A DNA stretch of 64,000 bases, taken from NCBI RefSeq assembly GCF_009739465.1, contig NZ_WHOM01000065.1, positions 62,001 to 126,000 on the forward strand. Direction: 5' to 3'. Each line of letters opens with the position of its first letter. The stretch's first letter is position 1. The notes under the pieces were generated by a model, which did no database searches, had not been told where the DNA came from, and was given only the letters and a program-made list of their open reading frames with translations. The position numbers and the translations under genes were made by a program. Source of the stretch: Streptomyces apocyni (lineage in GTDB: Bacteria; Actinomycetota; Actinomycetes; Streptomycetales; Streptomycetaceae). Shown here piece by piece: positions 39,199 to 48,573 of the stretch.

Positions 39199-41550
39199 AT
39201 GTCCCACGACGGCGCCAGACTCCGATCCGTACGAGGGGGCGCGTCAGGAGTCCGGACACGCGCCCGGAGAGCGGCCGCGTTCCTCACGACGGGCGCGCTC
39301 GCCCTGCCCGCCCTGACCGGCTGTGGATCGGGCGGCGAGTCCCACGCCACGCTGGTGCCCCAGGACATCGCACCGGCCGCGCGGAGTCTGGTCGCGGACG
39401 GGGGCAAGGTGGCGTGGGCGGTCGACGCGATGCCCGAGACGCTCAACACCTTCCAGGCTGACGCCGATTCGGCAACCGCGCACATCGTGGGCGCCGTACT
39501 GCCGTCGATGTACACCATGGACAGCAAGGGCCAGGTCGAGCGCAACGCCGACTACCTGGAGAAGGCCGAGGTCGTCGAGCAGGAGCCCAAGCAGGTCGTG
39601 CTCTACCAGCTCAACCAGGAGGCGGTCTGGAGCGACGGCCGGGAGATCGGCGCCGCCGACTTCGCCGCCCAGTGGCGCGCCCTGTCCGGCAAGGACAGCG
39701 CGTACTGGACCGCGCGCAACGCCGGGTACGACCGGATCGAGAAGATCGAACGCGGCGCCAACGACCTGGAGGTCCGGGTCACCTTCCGCAAGCCGTACGC
39801 CGACTGGCGGTCGCTGTTCTCCCCGCTGTACCCCAAGGACGTGATGGGTACCCCGGACTCCTTCAACGACGGGGCCCGCCGCAAGCTCAAGAACACCGCG
39901 GGTCCCTTCCGGATCGGCAAGATGGACCGGAAGAAGGGCGAGACCACGCTCGTCCGCAACCCGCGCTGGTGGGGCAGCCCCGCCAAGCTGGAGAAGCTGG
40001 TCTTCCGCGCGGTACCGCCCGAGAAGCGGGCCGCCGCACTCGCCGCGGGCACCGTCGACCTGGCCGACATCAGCACCGGCGTGGCCGACCGGATCGCGCT
40101 GGCCGTACGGGACGCGGGCCGCAAGGGCCCACTCACCCACGGCCCCGGCACCGACCTCACCCCGGCCCAGGCGCTGCGCTCCTGGGCGATCGCCAACGGC
40201 GCGGGTGCCGAGGACGACGCCGAAGCCGACGAGAAGGCCGAAGCCGAACGTGAGGCGCGCGAGAAGAACCAGGCCGCCATCAAGAAGTACGCCGACGAGC
40301 AGCGCGCCCTACGCGGCTTCAAGGTCCGCAAGTCCCTGGAACCGGCCTACACGCAACTGGCGCTGAACGGCGCCGACGGCCCCCTCGCCGATGAGCGGGT
40401 GCGCCGCGCGGTGGCCCGCGCGATCGACCGTACCGAGATCGCCAAGGCGGTACTGGGACCGCTCGGCCTGCCCGCCGAGCCGGTCGGCAGCCATCTCGCG
40501 CTGGCGGGCCAGCGGGCGTACGCCGACAACAGCGGGGCGCTTGGCGAGCAGGACACGGCTGAGGCGCGGGCGCTGCTGGCGGACGCGGGCTGGTCGCAGG
40601 GCGGCGCGGCGAAGGACGGGACGGCGGGCAGTAAGAAGGAGTCCGACAAGGAGGAAGAGGAGAAAGAGGAGCAGGGGAAGAAGGGGAACGAAGAAGAGGA
40701 AGAGAAGAAGGAGAAGAAAGAGAAGGAAGAGGAGTCCGACAAGACAGATAAGACCGACAAAGACTCCGACTCCGACTCCGGCGACGGCCGGTACATCGTC
40801 GGCCAGGAGGACGGCAAGCCCGGCAGCGAGGAGCCCGAGGGCGCCAAGGAGAACCAGCAGGCGCAGCCGGGTGGCGCCCCCGGCGCGTACGCCCCCAAGG
40901 GCACCGCCGCCCCCAGCCCGGCAGGTGGTCCGGTCACCAAGGAGGGCAAGCCGCTGACACTGCGGTTCGTGCTTCCCTCCGGGCCCGGCTCGGAGACGCT
41001 GCGCGCGGTCGGCGCGAAGGTGTCGAAGATGCTGGAGCGCATCGGCATCCGCACCGAGACGGCCAAGGTCAAGGACGCCAGCTACTTCAAGGACCACATC
41101 GCCTCCGGCGAGTACGACCTGGCCCTGTACTCCTGGCCCGCCTCCGCCTTCCCGGCCACCGACGCCCGTCCGATCTTCGCCAAGCCGCAGCCCGCGGCCG
41201 ACGGCTCCCTCAACGTCGAGCAGAACTACACCCGGGTCGGCACCGACCACATCGACCAGCTCTTCGAGCAGGCCATCAGCGAGCTGGACGAGGAGGCGGC
41301 GCGTGACCTGGTCAAGCAGGCCGACGCCCGTATCTGGGCCGCCGCCGGATCGATTCCGCTCTACCAGCGCCCCGAGCTCGTCGCGGCGAAGCCCCGGCTG
41401 GCGAACGCGGGCGCCTTCGGCTTCGAGTCGCCGCGCTACCAGGACATCGGCTTCCTGAAGCCGGGGACCAAGCCAGCCCAGGGCGGCGAGCCGGCCAAGA
41501 AGGTGGACAAGAAGGTGGACAAGAAGGAAGGCAAGCCCGAAAACGGCTGA
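39199..41550 (+). CDS. Family 5 (peptide) ABC solute-binding lipoprotein with charged insert
   Basis: A 783-residue protein. ATG at 39199 is supported by GGAGG and a lipoprotein signal (twin-basic start, lipobox ALTGC with Cys42). The SBP_bac_5 fold is recognisable (VVLYQLNQEAVWSDGREIG, RVRRAVARAIDRTEIAKAVLG, YDLALYSWPASAFP). It is about 200 residues longer than usual. The extra length comes from a lobe insertion of about 100 residues, nearly all Glu/Lys/Asp and then Pro/Gly/Ala, encoded by a purine-rich tract at 40648-40735. No permease genes are adjacent in this direction; typA follows after a terminator. The ligand is unknown. Confidence 0.85.
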   Translation: MSHDGARLRSVRGGASGVRTRARRAAAFLTTGALALPALTGCGSGGESHATLVPQDIAPAARSLVADGGKVAWAVDAMPETLNTFQADADSATAHIVGAVLPSMYTMDSKGQVERNADYLEKAEVVEQEPKQVVLYQLNQEAVWSDGREIGAADFAAQWRALSGKDSAYWTARNAGYDRIEKIERGANDLEVRVTFRKPYADWRSLFSPLYPKDVMGTPDSFNDGARRKLKNTAGPFRIGKMDRKKGETTLVRNPRWWGSPAKLEKLVFRAVPPEKRAAALAAGTVDLADISTGVADRIALAVRDAGRKGPLTHGPGTDLTPAQALRSWAIANGAGAEDDAEADEKAEAEREAREKNQAAIKKYADEQRALRGFKVRKSLEPAYTQLALNGADGPLADERVRRAVARAIDRTEIAKAVLGPLGLPAEPVGSHLALAGQRAYADNSGALGEQDTAEARALLADAGWSQGGAAKDGTAGSKKESDKEEEEKEEQGKKGNEEEEEKKEKKEKEEESDKTDKTDKDSDSDSGDGRYIVGQEDGKPGSEEPEGAKENQQAQPGGAPGAYAPKGTAAPSPAGGPVTKEGKPLTLRFVLPSGPGSETLRAVGAKVSKMLERIGIRTETAKVKDASYFKDHIASGEYDLALYSWPASAFPATDARPIFAKPQPAADGSLNVEQNYTRVGTDHIDQLFEQAISELDEEAARDLVKQADARIWAAAGSIPLYQRPELVAAKPRLANAGAFGFESPRYQDIGFLKPGTKPAQGGEPAKKVDKKVDKKEGKPENG

Positions 41551-41586
41551 GCGAGGAGATCCCTTAGCTCAGAGTTCACTCAATTC

Positions 41587-41617
41587 GCTTGCCCGCCGGT
41601 CCACCCGGCGGGCAAGC
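41587..41617 (+). terminator. Terminator between the lipoprotein gene and typA
   Basis: A perfect 13-bp stem, GCTTGCCCGCCGG with its reverse complement, around the loop TCCAC, followed by TCGTTT. It lies 37 bp after the lipoprotein stop codon. Confidence 0.75.
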
Positions 41618-41787
41618 TCGTTTCCACACCCATTGACCTGTGCTTTTCCCCATCTCACACGCCCCCCGGAGGCCACCTCCGTCAAGGCGACGTACGATGG
41701 GGTACGGCCGTGGCATGTCTGCCCGGCGAGGCCCGCGTACCGGACTGGACGCGTGGCATCCACGATTCCGGGAGAAGCGCCGCAAGT

Positions 41788-43662
41788 ATGCCCACCCGCC
41801 ACGACATTCGTAACGTCGCCATCGTCGCCCACGTCGACCACGGCAAGACCACCCTCGTCGACGGCATGCTCAAGCAGGCCGGGGCCTTCGCCGCCCACGC
41901 CGCTGAGAACCTCGACGACCGGATGATGGACTCGAACGACCTGGAGCGTGAGAAGGGCATCACGATCCTCGCCAAGAACACGGCGGTGAAGTACCACCCC
42001 AAGGACGGCGGCGAGCCGATCACGATCAACATCATCGACACCCCCGGCCACGCCGACTTCGGTGGCGAGGTCGAGCGTGGTCTGTCGATGGTGGACGCCG
42101 TCGTCCTGCTGGTCGACGCGTCTGAGGGCCCGCTGCCGCAGACCCGCTTCGTGCTCCGCAAGGCGCTCCAGGCGAAGATGCCGGTCATCCTCTGCATCAA
42201 CAAGACCGACCGTCCGGACTCCCGGATCGCCGAGGTCATCGACGAGACGTACGACCTCTTCCTCGACCTGGACGCCACCGAGGAGCAGATCGAGTTCCCG
42301 ATCGTCTACGCCTGCGCCCGTGACGGCGTAGCGTCGCTGACCAAGCCCGAGGACGGCACCGTCCCGGCGGACAGCGACAACCTGGAGCCGTTCTTCACCA
42401 CCATCCTGGAGACCGTCCCGGCCCCCGAGTACGACGAGAGCGCCCCCCTTCAGGCGCACGTCACCAACCTCGACGCGGACAACTTCCTCGGCCGTATCGC
42501 GCTGTGCCGCGTCGAGCAGGGCGAGCTGAAGAAGGGCCAGACCGTCACCTGGATCAAGCGTGACGGTACGCAGTCCAACGTCCGCATCACCGAGCTGATG
42601 ATGACCGAGGCGCTCACCCGCAAGCCCGCCGAGAAGGCCGGTCCGGGCGACATCTGCGCTATCGCGGGCATCGCGGACATCATGATCGGCGAGACCCTGG
42701 CCGACCCCGAGAACCCGATCGCGCTGCCGCTGATCACGGTCGACGAGCCCGCGATCTCCATGACCATCGGTACGAACACCTCGCCGCTGGTCGGCAAGGG
42801 CGGCAAGGGCCACAAGGTCACCGCCCGTCAGGTGAAGGACCGCCTGGACAAGGAGCTCATCGGCAACGTCTCGCTCCGCGTCCTGAACACCGAGCGTCCC
42901 GACGCCTGGGAGGTCCAGGGCCGTGGCGAGCTGGCGCTGGCCATCCTGGTCGAGCAGATGCGCCGTGAGGGCTTCGAGCTGACCGTCGGCAAGCCGGAGG
43001 TCGTCACCAAGCAGATCGACGGCAAGACGCACGAGCCGATCGAGCGCATGACGATCGACTGCCCCGAGGAGCACCTCGGCGCCATCACCCAGCTCATGGC
43101 GACCCGTAAGGGCCGTATGGAGACCATGACCAACCACGGCTCGGGCTGGATCCGCATGGAGTGGATCGTCCCGTCCCGTGGCCTGATCGGCTTCCGTACG
43201 GAGTTCCTGACCCAGACCCGTGGCACCGGCATCGCGCACTCCATCTTCGAGGGCCACGAGCCGTGGTTCGGCGACCTGCGCACCCGTCACAACGGCTCGC
43301 TGGTCGCGGACCGCGCGGGCTCGGTGACGCCGTTCGCGATGGTCAACCTGCAGGAGCGCGGTGTCATCTTCACCGAGGCGGGCACCGAGGTCTACGAGGG
43401 CATGATCATCGGCGAGAACTCGCGCGCCGACGACATGGACGTGAACATCACCAAGGAGAAGAAGCTCACCAACATGCGCGCGGCCTCCGCGGACACCACC
43501 GAGAACGTGGTCCCGGCCCGCAAGCTGTCGCTTGAGCAGTCCCTGGAGTTCTGCCGCGACGACGAGTGCATCGAGGTGACCCCGGAGACGGTCCGTATCC
43601 GCAAGGTCGTCCTGGACCAGAAGCTGCGCGGCCGCGCGGCCTCCAAGGCCAAGCACGGCTGA
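41788..43662 (+). CDS. typA: Translational GTPase TypA/BipA
   Basis: A 624-residue ribosome-associated GTPase. ATG at 41788 has GGGAGAAG upstream and starts right before the G1 region AIVAHVDHGKTTL. Also seen are G2/G3 (REKGITILAKNT, DTPGHADFGGEVER) and the G4 NKTD. The C-terminal part (PSRGLIGFRTEFLTQTRG) is the BipA-specific signature. TypA acts in ribosome assembly and stress or cold adaptation. Its place next to bldK agrees with what I recall of other Streptomyces chromosomes. Confidence 0.95.
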   Translation: MPTRHDIRNVAIVAHVDHGKTTLVDGMLKQAGAFAAHAAENLDDRMMDSNDLEREKGITILAKNTAVKYHPKDGGEPITINIIDTPGHADFGGEVERGLSMVDAVVLLVDASEGPLPQTRFVLRKALQAKMPVILCINKTDRPDSRIAEVIDETYDLFLDLDATEEQIEFPIVYACARDGVASLTKPEDGTVPADSDNLEPFFTTILETVPAPEYDESAPLQAHVTNLDADNFLGRIALCRVEQGELKKGQTVTWIKRDGTQSNVRITELMMTEALTRKPAEKAGPGDICAIAGIADIMIGETLADPENPIALPLITVDEPAISMTIGTNTSPLVGKGGKGHKVTARQVKDRLDKELIGNVSLRVLNTERPDAWEVQGRGELALAILVEQMRREGFELTVGKPEVVTKQIDGKTHEPIERMTIDCPEEHLGAITQLMATRKGRMETMTNHGSGWIRMEWIVPSRGLIGFRTEFLTQTRGTGIAHSIFEGHEPWFGDLRTRHNGSLVADRAGSVTPFAMVNLQERGVIFTEAGTEVYEGMIIGENSRADDMDVNITKEKKLTNMRAASADTTENVVPARKLSLEQSLEFCRDDECIEVTPETVRIRKVVLDQKLRGRAASKAKHG

Positions 43663-43763
43663 CCTGGCACCGATCTGCCACTGAGACGGACTGGTCTGCC
43701 ACTGACCCACCACTGATCTGCCAGGTGGGCAGCGAGATTTGACCCACAGTTTCCTCACAGACA

Positions 43764-43802
43764 TGGCCCGACTCCACGCCGACACGGCGTAGAGTCGGGC
43801 CA
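43764..43802 (+). terminator. Terminator of typA
   Basis: A long, almost unbroken hairpin: outer stem TGGCCCGACTC / GAGTCGGGCCA (11 bp), one C-A mismatch, and inner stem ACGCCG / CGGCGT around ACA. GTTT follows. It starts about 100 bp after the typA stop codon. Confidence 0.85.
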
Positions 43803-43944
43803 GTTTGCGTCCGGGGGTGCCGCGCGCTACGAGCGCGCGATGACGAGCGCCGGCTGTCGCCGTCGGCGACGAACGATCACTCCCCGTGGCCCGATCCGCA
43901 ACTGGTTTTCCGTCGCGAGACGTCCGGTAGTCGGATTTACCTGA

Positions 43945-43988
43945 CCGATAGATGTGTAACGAGTCCGTTTCGGGGTCATCTATCTCGG
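43945..43988. repeat. Inverted repeat in the bldK leader/promoter region
   Basis: CCGATAGATG (43945-43954) and CATCTATCTCGG (43977-43988) are complementary apart from one inserted T, with a 22-nt loop. It could be an operator or a leader-RNA hairpin. Confidence 0.4.
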
Positions 43989-44235
43989 ATCGGTTTGTCC
44001 ATATTTCGGAAGAAGTAACCAGCAGGTGTGATCGAACCGAGACCAAAACACTGTGGTCGGGCGGAAGTCGATGGCTAATAGTTGAGCGCGTAGAGCTCGG
44101 GTCAATGGGTCACGCGCCGTGGGGGAGCGTCGACTCGCGAGCACTAGAGGTGCCTACCTCGACCGTCAGGGGTGTCGGTCAGGCGAACGGCACCTTCTCT
44201 CGTAATGAACGAGTGGACTCAAGAGGAGGAAGCCC

Positions 44236-44349
44236 ATGTCCAGTGCCACAAGCGCTCAGTGGGCCGCGAAGTCCCCTGTGGTACCCGCGGTCGGTCTCAT
44301 CCAGTGTGTCTCGGCGAACGGCGCTGGCGTGCATGGCGGACTGCTCTGA
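44236..44349 (+). CDS. Candidate 37-residue small protein upstream of bldKA
   Basis: ATG at 44236 sits five bases after the strong ribosome site AGAGGAGGA, better than the site of bldKA itself. The frame encodes 37 residues, beginning MSSATSAQWAAKSPVVPAVG and ending GVHGGLL before TGA. No signal peptide or TM segment is obvious and no family is recognised. It may be a leader peptide that controls bldK, a short functional peptide, or chance. The gap to bldKA is 185 bp and includes a small hairpin (CTGCCA / TGGCAG). Confidence 0.4.
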   Translation: MSSATSAQWAAKSPVVPAVGLIQCVSANGAGVHGGLL

Positions 44350-44534
44350 CGGTCCCCGGCCCATCGGCCGATCTGTGACCTCAGAGCGCTTCACCTCCCT
44401 CCGGGCGGCGGACCAGAATGCCCTCCTGGGTTTGTCTCCGCGCGTTTCGGTGAGTGGTGTCGTAGCTCTTGATCCTCCAACTGCCAGTCGGCGCGGGGTC
44501 GTTGGCAGCTGAACACCTGTGAAATGGACAAATC

Positions 44535-45572
44535 ATGACGAGTCCAGTTGAGGCCGAGGACGCCCAGGCGTCCACTGCCTTGGACGAAGAGACCGAGTCG
44601 AAGGCGGATGGCAAGGAGACCAAGGGCCATACCGGCCGCTCGCCTGGCCAGCTGATGTGGGCGCGCTTCAAGCGCGACCGTACGGGCGTGGTCTGCGCCT
44701 GGGTGGTGATCGCCTACTTCGCGATCGCGCTGCTGGCGCCGGTGATCTCCTGGCTCTACGGCAAGGACCCGTACACGCTGTACGCGCTGGAGCCGGACTA
44801 CCCGTTCCTGCTCGACGACTTCGAGATGCCTGCCGGCGATCTGGGCGGTATGTCCGGAGAGTTCTGGTTCGGTGTTGAGCCCGTCATCGGGCGCGATGTG
44901 TTCACCATGCTGCTGTACGGCATGCGGACATCGCTCTTCATGGCCTTCATCATCACCTTCCTGAGCGTGGCCACCGGCGTACTGATCGGCATGGTCAGTG
45001 GCTTCTTCGGCGGCAAGGTCGACTACTGGCTGGGGCGGACCACGGACTTCTTCCTGGCCTTCCCGAGCCAGCTGTTCTTCATCGCCTTCATGCCGATCGT
45101 GATCGCCCTGTTCGTCGACCCGGCCGACGAGACCCCGACCTATCTACGCGCCGTCGCGATGGTCCTGGTGACGTGGTTCCTCGGCTGGATGGGCATGGCC
45201 CGTCTGGTGCGCAGCTCGGTACTGTCGCTGCGCGAGCGTGAGTTCGTCGAGGCCGCCAAGGTCTCGGGTGCGTCCCGGTGGCGGATCGTCCGCAAGGAGA
45301 TCCTCCCGAACATCGTCACTCCGATCCTGGTGCAGGGCACCTACATGCTGCCCAGCGCCATCCTGTCCATCGCGTTCCTGTCGTTCGTCGGTGTCGGTTT
45401 CGTCGAACCGACGCCCGACTGGGGCCGGATGTTCGCCATCGGTGCCCAGAACTACGAGCAGAACCCCACGTACATGTTCTTCCCGGGTATCGCTCTGTTC
45501 GTGTTCGTCCTGGCCTTCAACCTTCTCGGTGACTCGGTCCGCGACGCGTTTGACCCCAAGACCGGACGGTGA
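44535..45572 (+). CDS. bldKA: Oligopeptide ABC transporter permease BldKA (DppC-type)
   Basis: A 345-residue inner-membrane protein with ATG at 44535; its ribosome site is weak. An N-terminal acidic cytoplasmic extension of about 40 residues precedes six TM helices. The ATPase-contacting EAA loop is EFVEAAKVSGASRWRIV-type, near residue 236. The operon order permease-binding protein-permease-ATPase-ATPase is that of S. coelicolor bldKABCDE, whose oligopeptide import is needed for aerial mycelium formation on rich medium. The assignment rests on gene order plus neighbourhood (typA). Confidence 0.82.
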   Translation: MTSPVEAEDAQASTALDEETESKADGKETKGHTGRSPGQLMWARFKRDRTGVVCAWVVIAYFAIALLAPVISWLYGKDPYTLYALEPDYPFLLDDFEMPAGDLGGMSGEFWFGVEPVIGRDVFTMLLYGMRTSLFMAFIITFLSVATGVLIGMVSGFFGGKVDYWLGRTTDFFLAFPSQLFFIAFMPIVIALFVDPADETPTYLRAVAMVLVTWFLGWMGMARLVRSSVLSLREREFVEAAKVSGASRWRIVRKEILPNIVTPILVQGTYMLPSAILSIAFLSFVGVGFVEPTPDWGRMFAIGAQNYEQNPTYMFFPGIALFVFVLAFNLLGDSVRDAFDPKTGR

Positions 45573-45669
45573 CGTCCTTCAGCGGGTGGTGGCTGCCACC
45601 GCTCGCGCCGGGCAACCGGATCAGGCAGCAGTTCTCGTAAACAAATCTGACAGGTAGGTGCTCGAGCAC

Positions 45670-47478
45670 ATGAAGCTCACTCGATCGCGCTCCATGCGCG
45701 CCATAGTCGTCGCCGTCGCGGCGGGCTCACTGGCGCTCACCGGCTGCTCCAACGACAACGGCAAGAAGGACAACGGCAAGGACGGCTCCGCGAAGAAGGA
45801 AGACGCCGCGAAGCAGTCGAAGCCCGTCGCCTACGGTGACGCCGCTGCCTCCACCGGTCCCGCCAAGGAGGTGGCCGGAGCCCAGTCCGGCGGCACCATC
45901 GGTGTCTACCTGCAGTCCGACCTGAGCCACCTGGACCCGGGCCAGATCTACGTGAGTGACGCGGGCCAGTTCTCCCGGCTCACCCACCGCAAGCTGACCA
46001 ACTTCCTCGAGGACAAGGACGGCAACCTGACCGTCGTCGGTGACATCGCCACCGACTCCGGCCAGTCCTCGAACGGCGGCAAGACCTGGACGTTCACCCT
46101 CAAGGACGGCATCAAGGACGACGAGGGCAACGAGATCACCTCGGCCGACGTCCGCCACACCATCGAGCGGATGTACTCGAAGGTCATCTTCGACGGCCCG
46201 AGCTTCGTCCAGACCTGGCTCTCCGGCAAGGACTACCGCAAGAAGCTGCCGGACGGCCCGTACAAGGGCAAGCACCTGCCGGACGACGTCCTGGAGACCC
46301 CGGACGACAAGACGATCGTCTTCCACTTCGACCAGCCGCGCCCCGACCTGCCGCAGGCGCTGGCGATGGCCGGTTACTCCATCGTTCCCGAGAAGCGGGA
46401 CACGAAGGAGAAGTACGACAAGGCCCCGGCCGCGCTGGGCCCGTACAAGATCGCTGAGCGTAAGCCCGGCAAGTCCCTGAAGATGGTGAAGAACCCTCAC
46501 TGGGACCCGAAGACGGACGTGGTCCGCCACCAGTACGTGGACGGCTACGACTTCACCACCACCGTCGAGCAGGCCAGCCAGACCAAGCGTCTGGTCGCCG
46601 ACCAGGGCGAGGCGAAGAACTTCATCCAGTTCACGACCTCCGTCGACCCGGGGCAGATCCAGGACGTCGTCTCCGACCCCGAGGTCAACAAGCGCACGAT
46701 CAAGGGCTTCCAGCCCTACGTGTGGCAGATGAACTTCAACCTCAACAAGGACGTCGTCAAGGACAAGAAGGTCCGTGACGCGATCACCTACGCCATCCCG
46801 AACAAGTCCATGATCGGGGCCGACGGCGGCAAGTACGGCGGTGAGCTGGCCGGTGGTCTGTTCGCCCCGACCCTGCCGGGCTACGACCCGGAGTACGACC
46901 CGTTCGAGAAGTCGAAGACTCCGATGGGCAACATGAAGAAGGCCAAGGAGCTGCTGAAGGAGGCGGGTGTCAAGGAAGGCACCAAGATCACCTACGCCCA
47001 CGCCAACTCCCCGCGCGCCGAGAAGCAGAAGCTCATCATCAAGCGCACGCTGGAGAAGCTCGGTTTCGACCCCCAGCTCAAGTCGATCGACGCTGCCACG
47101 TACTACGAGCAGATCGGCAAGGTCAAGAACCCGTACGACCTCTACATCACCGGCTGGGGCCAGGACTGGCCGTCCCCGGGCACGGTCGTCACCCCCGTCT
47201 ACGACGGTGACCTGATCTCCGACGGTGCCTCGAACTACTCCCACATCAACGACCCCAAGGTCAACGAGCTCATCCAGCAGGCGCTGACCGAGGAGCCCGA
47301 GGTCGCGGCCAAGACCTGGGAGCAGGCGCACCACCGGATCGTCGAGGAGATCAACCCCGCGGCCCCGATCTACTACGCCAAGCAGCTGCAGCTCTTCGGC
47401 TCGAACATCGGCGGTGCCCGGTACAGCACCGAGTCGAGCTACGTGAACATCAACGACCTGTACCTGAAGAAGCCGTAA
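45670..47478 (+). CDS. bldKB: Oligopeptide-binding lipoprotein BldKB
   Basis: A 602-residue lipoprotein. ATG at 45670 is preferred over GTG 45658 because the AGGTAGG site is then properly spaced. The lipobox is ALTGC (Cys26). After a Lys/Asp-rich linker of about 35 residues comes the SBP_bac_5 fold (SADVRHTIERM, VRDAITYAIPNKSMIG, DLYITGWGQDWPSPG). It is anchored outside the membrane and delivers peptides to BldKA/BldKC. A strong hairpin directly after its stop codon probably raises its transcript level relative to the downstream genes. Confidence 0.85.
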   Translation: MKLTRSRSMRAIVVAVAAGSLALTGCSNDNGKKDNGKDGSAKKEDAAKQSKPVAYGDAAASTGPAKEVAGAQSGGTIGVYLQSDLSHLDPGQIYVSDAGQFSRLTHRKLTNFLEDKDGNLTVVGDIATDSGQSSNGGKTWTFTLKDGIKDDEGNEITSADVRHTIERMYSKVIFDGPSFVQTWLSGKDYRKKLPDGPYKGKHLPDDVLETPDDKTIVFHFDQPRPDLPQALAMAGYSIVPEKRDTKEKYDKAPAALGPYKIAERKPGKSLKMVKNPHWDPKTDVVRHQYVDGYDFTTTVEQASQTKRLVADQGEAKNFIQFTTSVDPGQIQDVVSDPEVNKRTIKGFQPYVWQMNFNLNKDVVKDKKVRDAITYAIPNKSMIGADGGKYGGELAGGLFAPTLPGYDPEYDPFEKSKTPMGNMKKAKELLKEAGVKEGTKITYAHANSPRAEKQKLIIKRTLEKLGFDPQLKSIDAATYYEQIGKVKNPYDLYITGWGQDWPSPGTVVTPVYDGDLISDGASNYSHINDPKVNELIQQALTEEPEVAAKTWEQAHHRIVEEINPAAPIYYAKQLQLFGSNIGGARYSTESSYVNINDLYLKKP

Positions 47479-47495
47479 TGCCTGACCACGGCTGA

Positions 47496-47535
47496 TCCGT
47501 GGGGGTGCGCGCCAGGCGGAGCGCACCCCCACGGA
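47496..47535 (+). terminator. Intercistronic hairpin after bldKB
   Basis: A perfect 15-bp stem, TCCGTGGGGGTGCGC with its reverse complement, around a 10-nt loop. It starts 17 bp after the bldKB stop codon and 51 bp before bldKC. It probably acts as a partial terminator or a 3' mRNA stabiliser. Confidence 0.75.
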
Positions 47536-47585
47536 CCCACTTCACCCCTCACCACCGCCGCTTCCGAAGAGAGCAGCCGCCCGCC

Positions 47586-48563
47586 ATGCTTCAGTTTCTT
47601 ATCCGCAGGTTGACCGGCGCCGTCATGATCATGTTCTTGATCGGCGCGTTCACGTTCTTCCTGTTCTACACAGTTCCCCAGGACTTCGCCGCGCTCTCCT
47701 GTGGCAAGAACTGCACACCGGAGAACATCGCGGTCATCCGAGAGAACCTCGGCCTCGACAAACCCATCACCACGCAGTTCTGGGAATTCATGGTCGGCAT
47801 CGTGGCTGGCCGGGACTTCGCCGCCGGGAGCTGCCCAGCCCCCTGCCTCGGACAGTCCTTCGCCTCGGGCGAGTTCGTCTGGGACTCGATCATGGACCGG
47901 TTCCCGCTGACGCTGTCGCTGACCATCGGCGGCCTGGTCATCTTCCTGTTCCTGGGCCTGGCCTCGGGTCTGCTCGCCGCATGGAAGCGCGGTACCGCGG
48001 TCGACAAGACGGTCAGTGGCGCCTCGATGGTGCTGAGCTCGTTCCAGATCTACTTCCTCGGTCCGATCGTGCTGGGTCTCCTCGTCTACCAAACGGGCTG
48101 GATGGAGAACCCCAAGTACCACGAGTTCACCGAGGACCCGCTCGCCTGGGCGGTCGGCCTGCTCATCCCCTGGGCCGTGATGGCCACCATCTTCGTCGCG
48201 CAGTACACGCGTATGTCCCGCTCCACGATGATCGAACAGCTCCAGGAGGAGCACGTCCGCACGGCGCGCGCCAAGGGCATGGGACGCAAGTACGTCTTCT
48301 TCCGTTACGCCTGGCGCGGTTCGCTCACCCCGATTGTCACTATCATCGGCATGGACCTGAGTTCGCTGCTCGCCGGTGGCGTGGTCACCGAGTTCACCTT
48401 CGACCTGGCGGGCATCGGCCGTCTCGCCGTGGAGTCGTCGGTGACCAAGGACCTGCCGCTGACCATGGGCGTGATGATGTTCGGAGCGTTCTTCATCCTG
48501 ATCCTGAACATCATCGTGGACCTCTGCTACGCCTACATCGACCCGCGCGTGCGCCTCGCCTAG
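47586..48563 (+). CDS. bldKC: Oligopeptide ABC transporter permease BldKC (DppB-type)
   Basis: A 325-residue membrane protein. ATG at 47586 gives the usual DppB start (MLQFLIRRLTGAVMIMFLIG). Six TM helices are visible; the EAA loop is HVRTARAKGMGRKYVF near residue 225. Four Cys residues in the first periplasmic loop (CGKNC, SCPAPC) could form disulfides. It forms the channel with BldKA. Its stop is 11 bp from the bldKD start. Confidence 0.83.
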   Translation: MLQFLIRRLTGAVMIMFLIGAFTFFLFYTVPQDFAALSCGKNCTPENIAVIRENLGLDKPITTQFWEFMVGIVAGRDFAAGSCPAPCLGQSFASGEFVWDSIMDRFPLTLSLTIGGLVIFLFLGLASGLLAAWKRGTAVDKTVSGASMVLSSFQIYFLGPIVLGLLVYQTGWMENPKYHEFTEDPLAWAVGLLIPWAVMATIFVAQYTRMSRSTMIEQLQEEHVRTARAKGMGRKYVFFRYAWRGSLTPIVTIIGMDLSSLLAGGVVTEFTFDLAGIGRLAVESSVTKDLPLTMGVMMFGAFFILILNIIVDLCYAYIDPRVRLA

Positions 48564-48573
48564 GAGAACGACC

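Larger units (their letters stand above)
43663..44534. other. 872-bp region between typA and bldKA
   Basis: This stretch holds the typA terminator (43764-43802), a near-perfect inverted repeat at 43945-43988 and a 37-codon reading frame with a strong ribosome site (44236-44349). Just after typA there are three copies of a short CTGCCA-containing motif (CTGCCACTGA twice). The rest is noncoding and relatively AT-rich around 43900-44080, as expected for a promoter and long leader of the bldK operon. No convincing -35/-10 pair was found. Confidence 0.5.

Noticed and set aside
41569..44046. An 825-residue leftward open frame
   Set aside because: It is antisense to typA and arises from GC-rich codon bias; its translation is low-complexity Arg/Val/Gly/Asp and matches no family.
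45727..47532. A 601-residue leftward open frame
   Set aside because: It is antisense to bldKB, with the same codon-bias composition and no domain.
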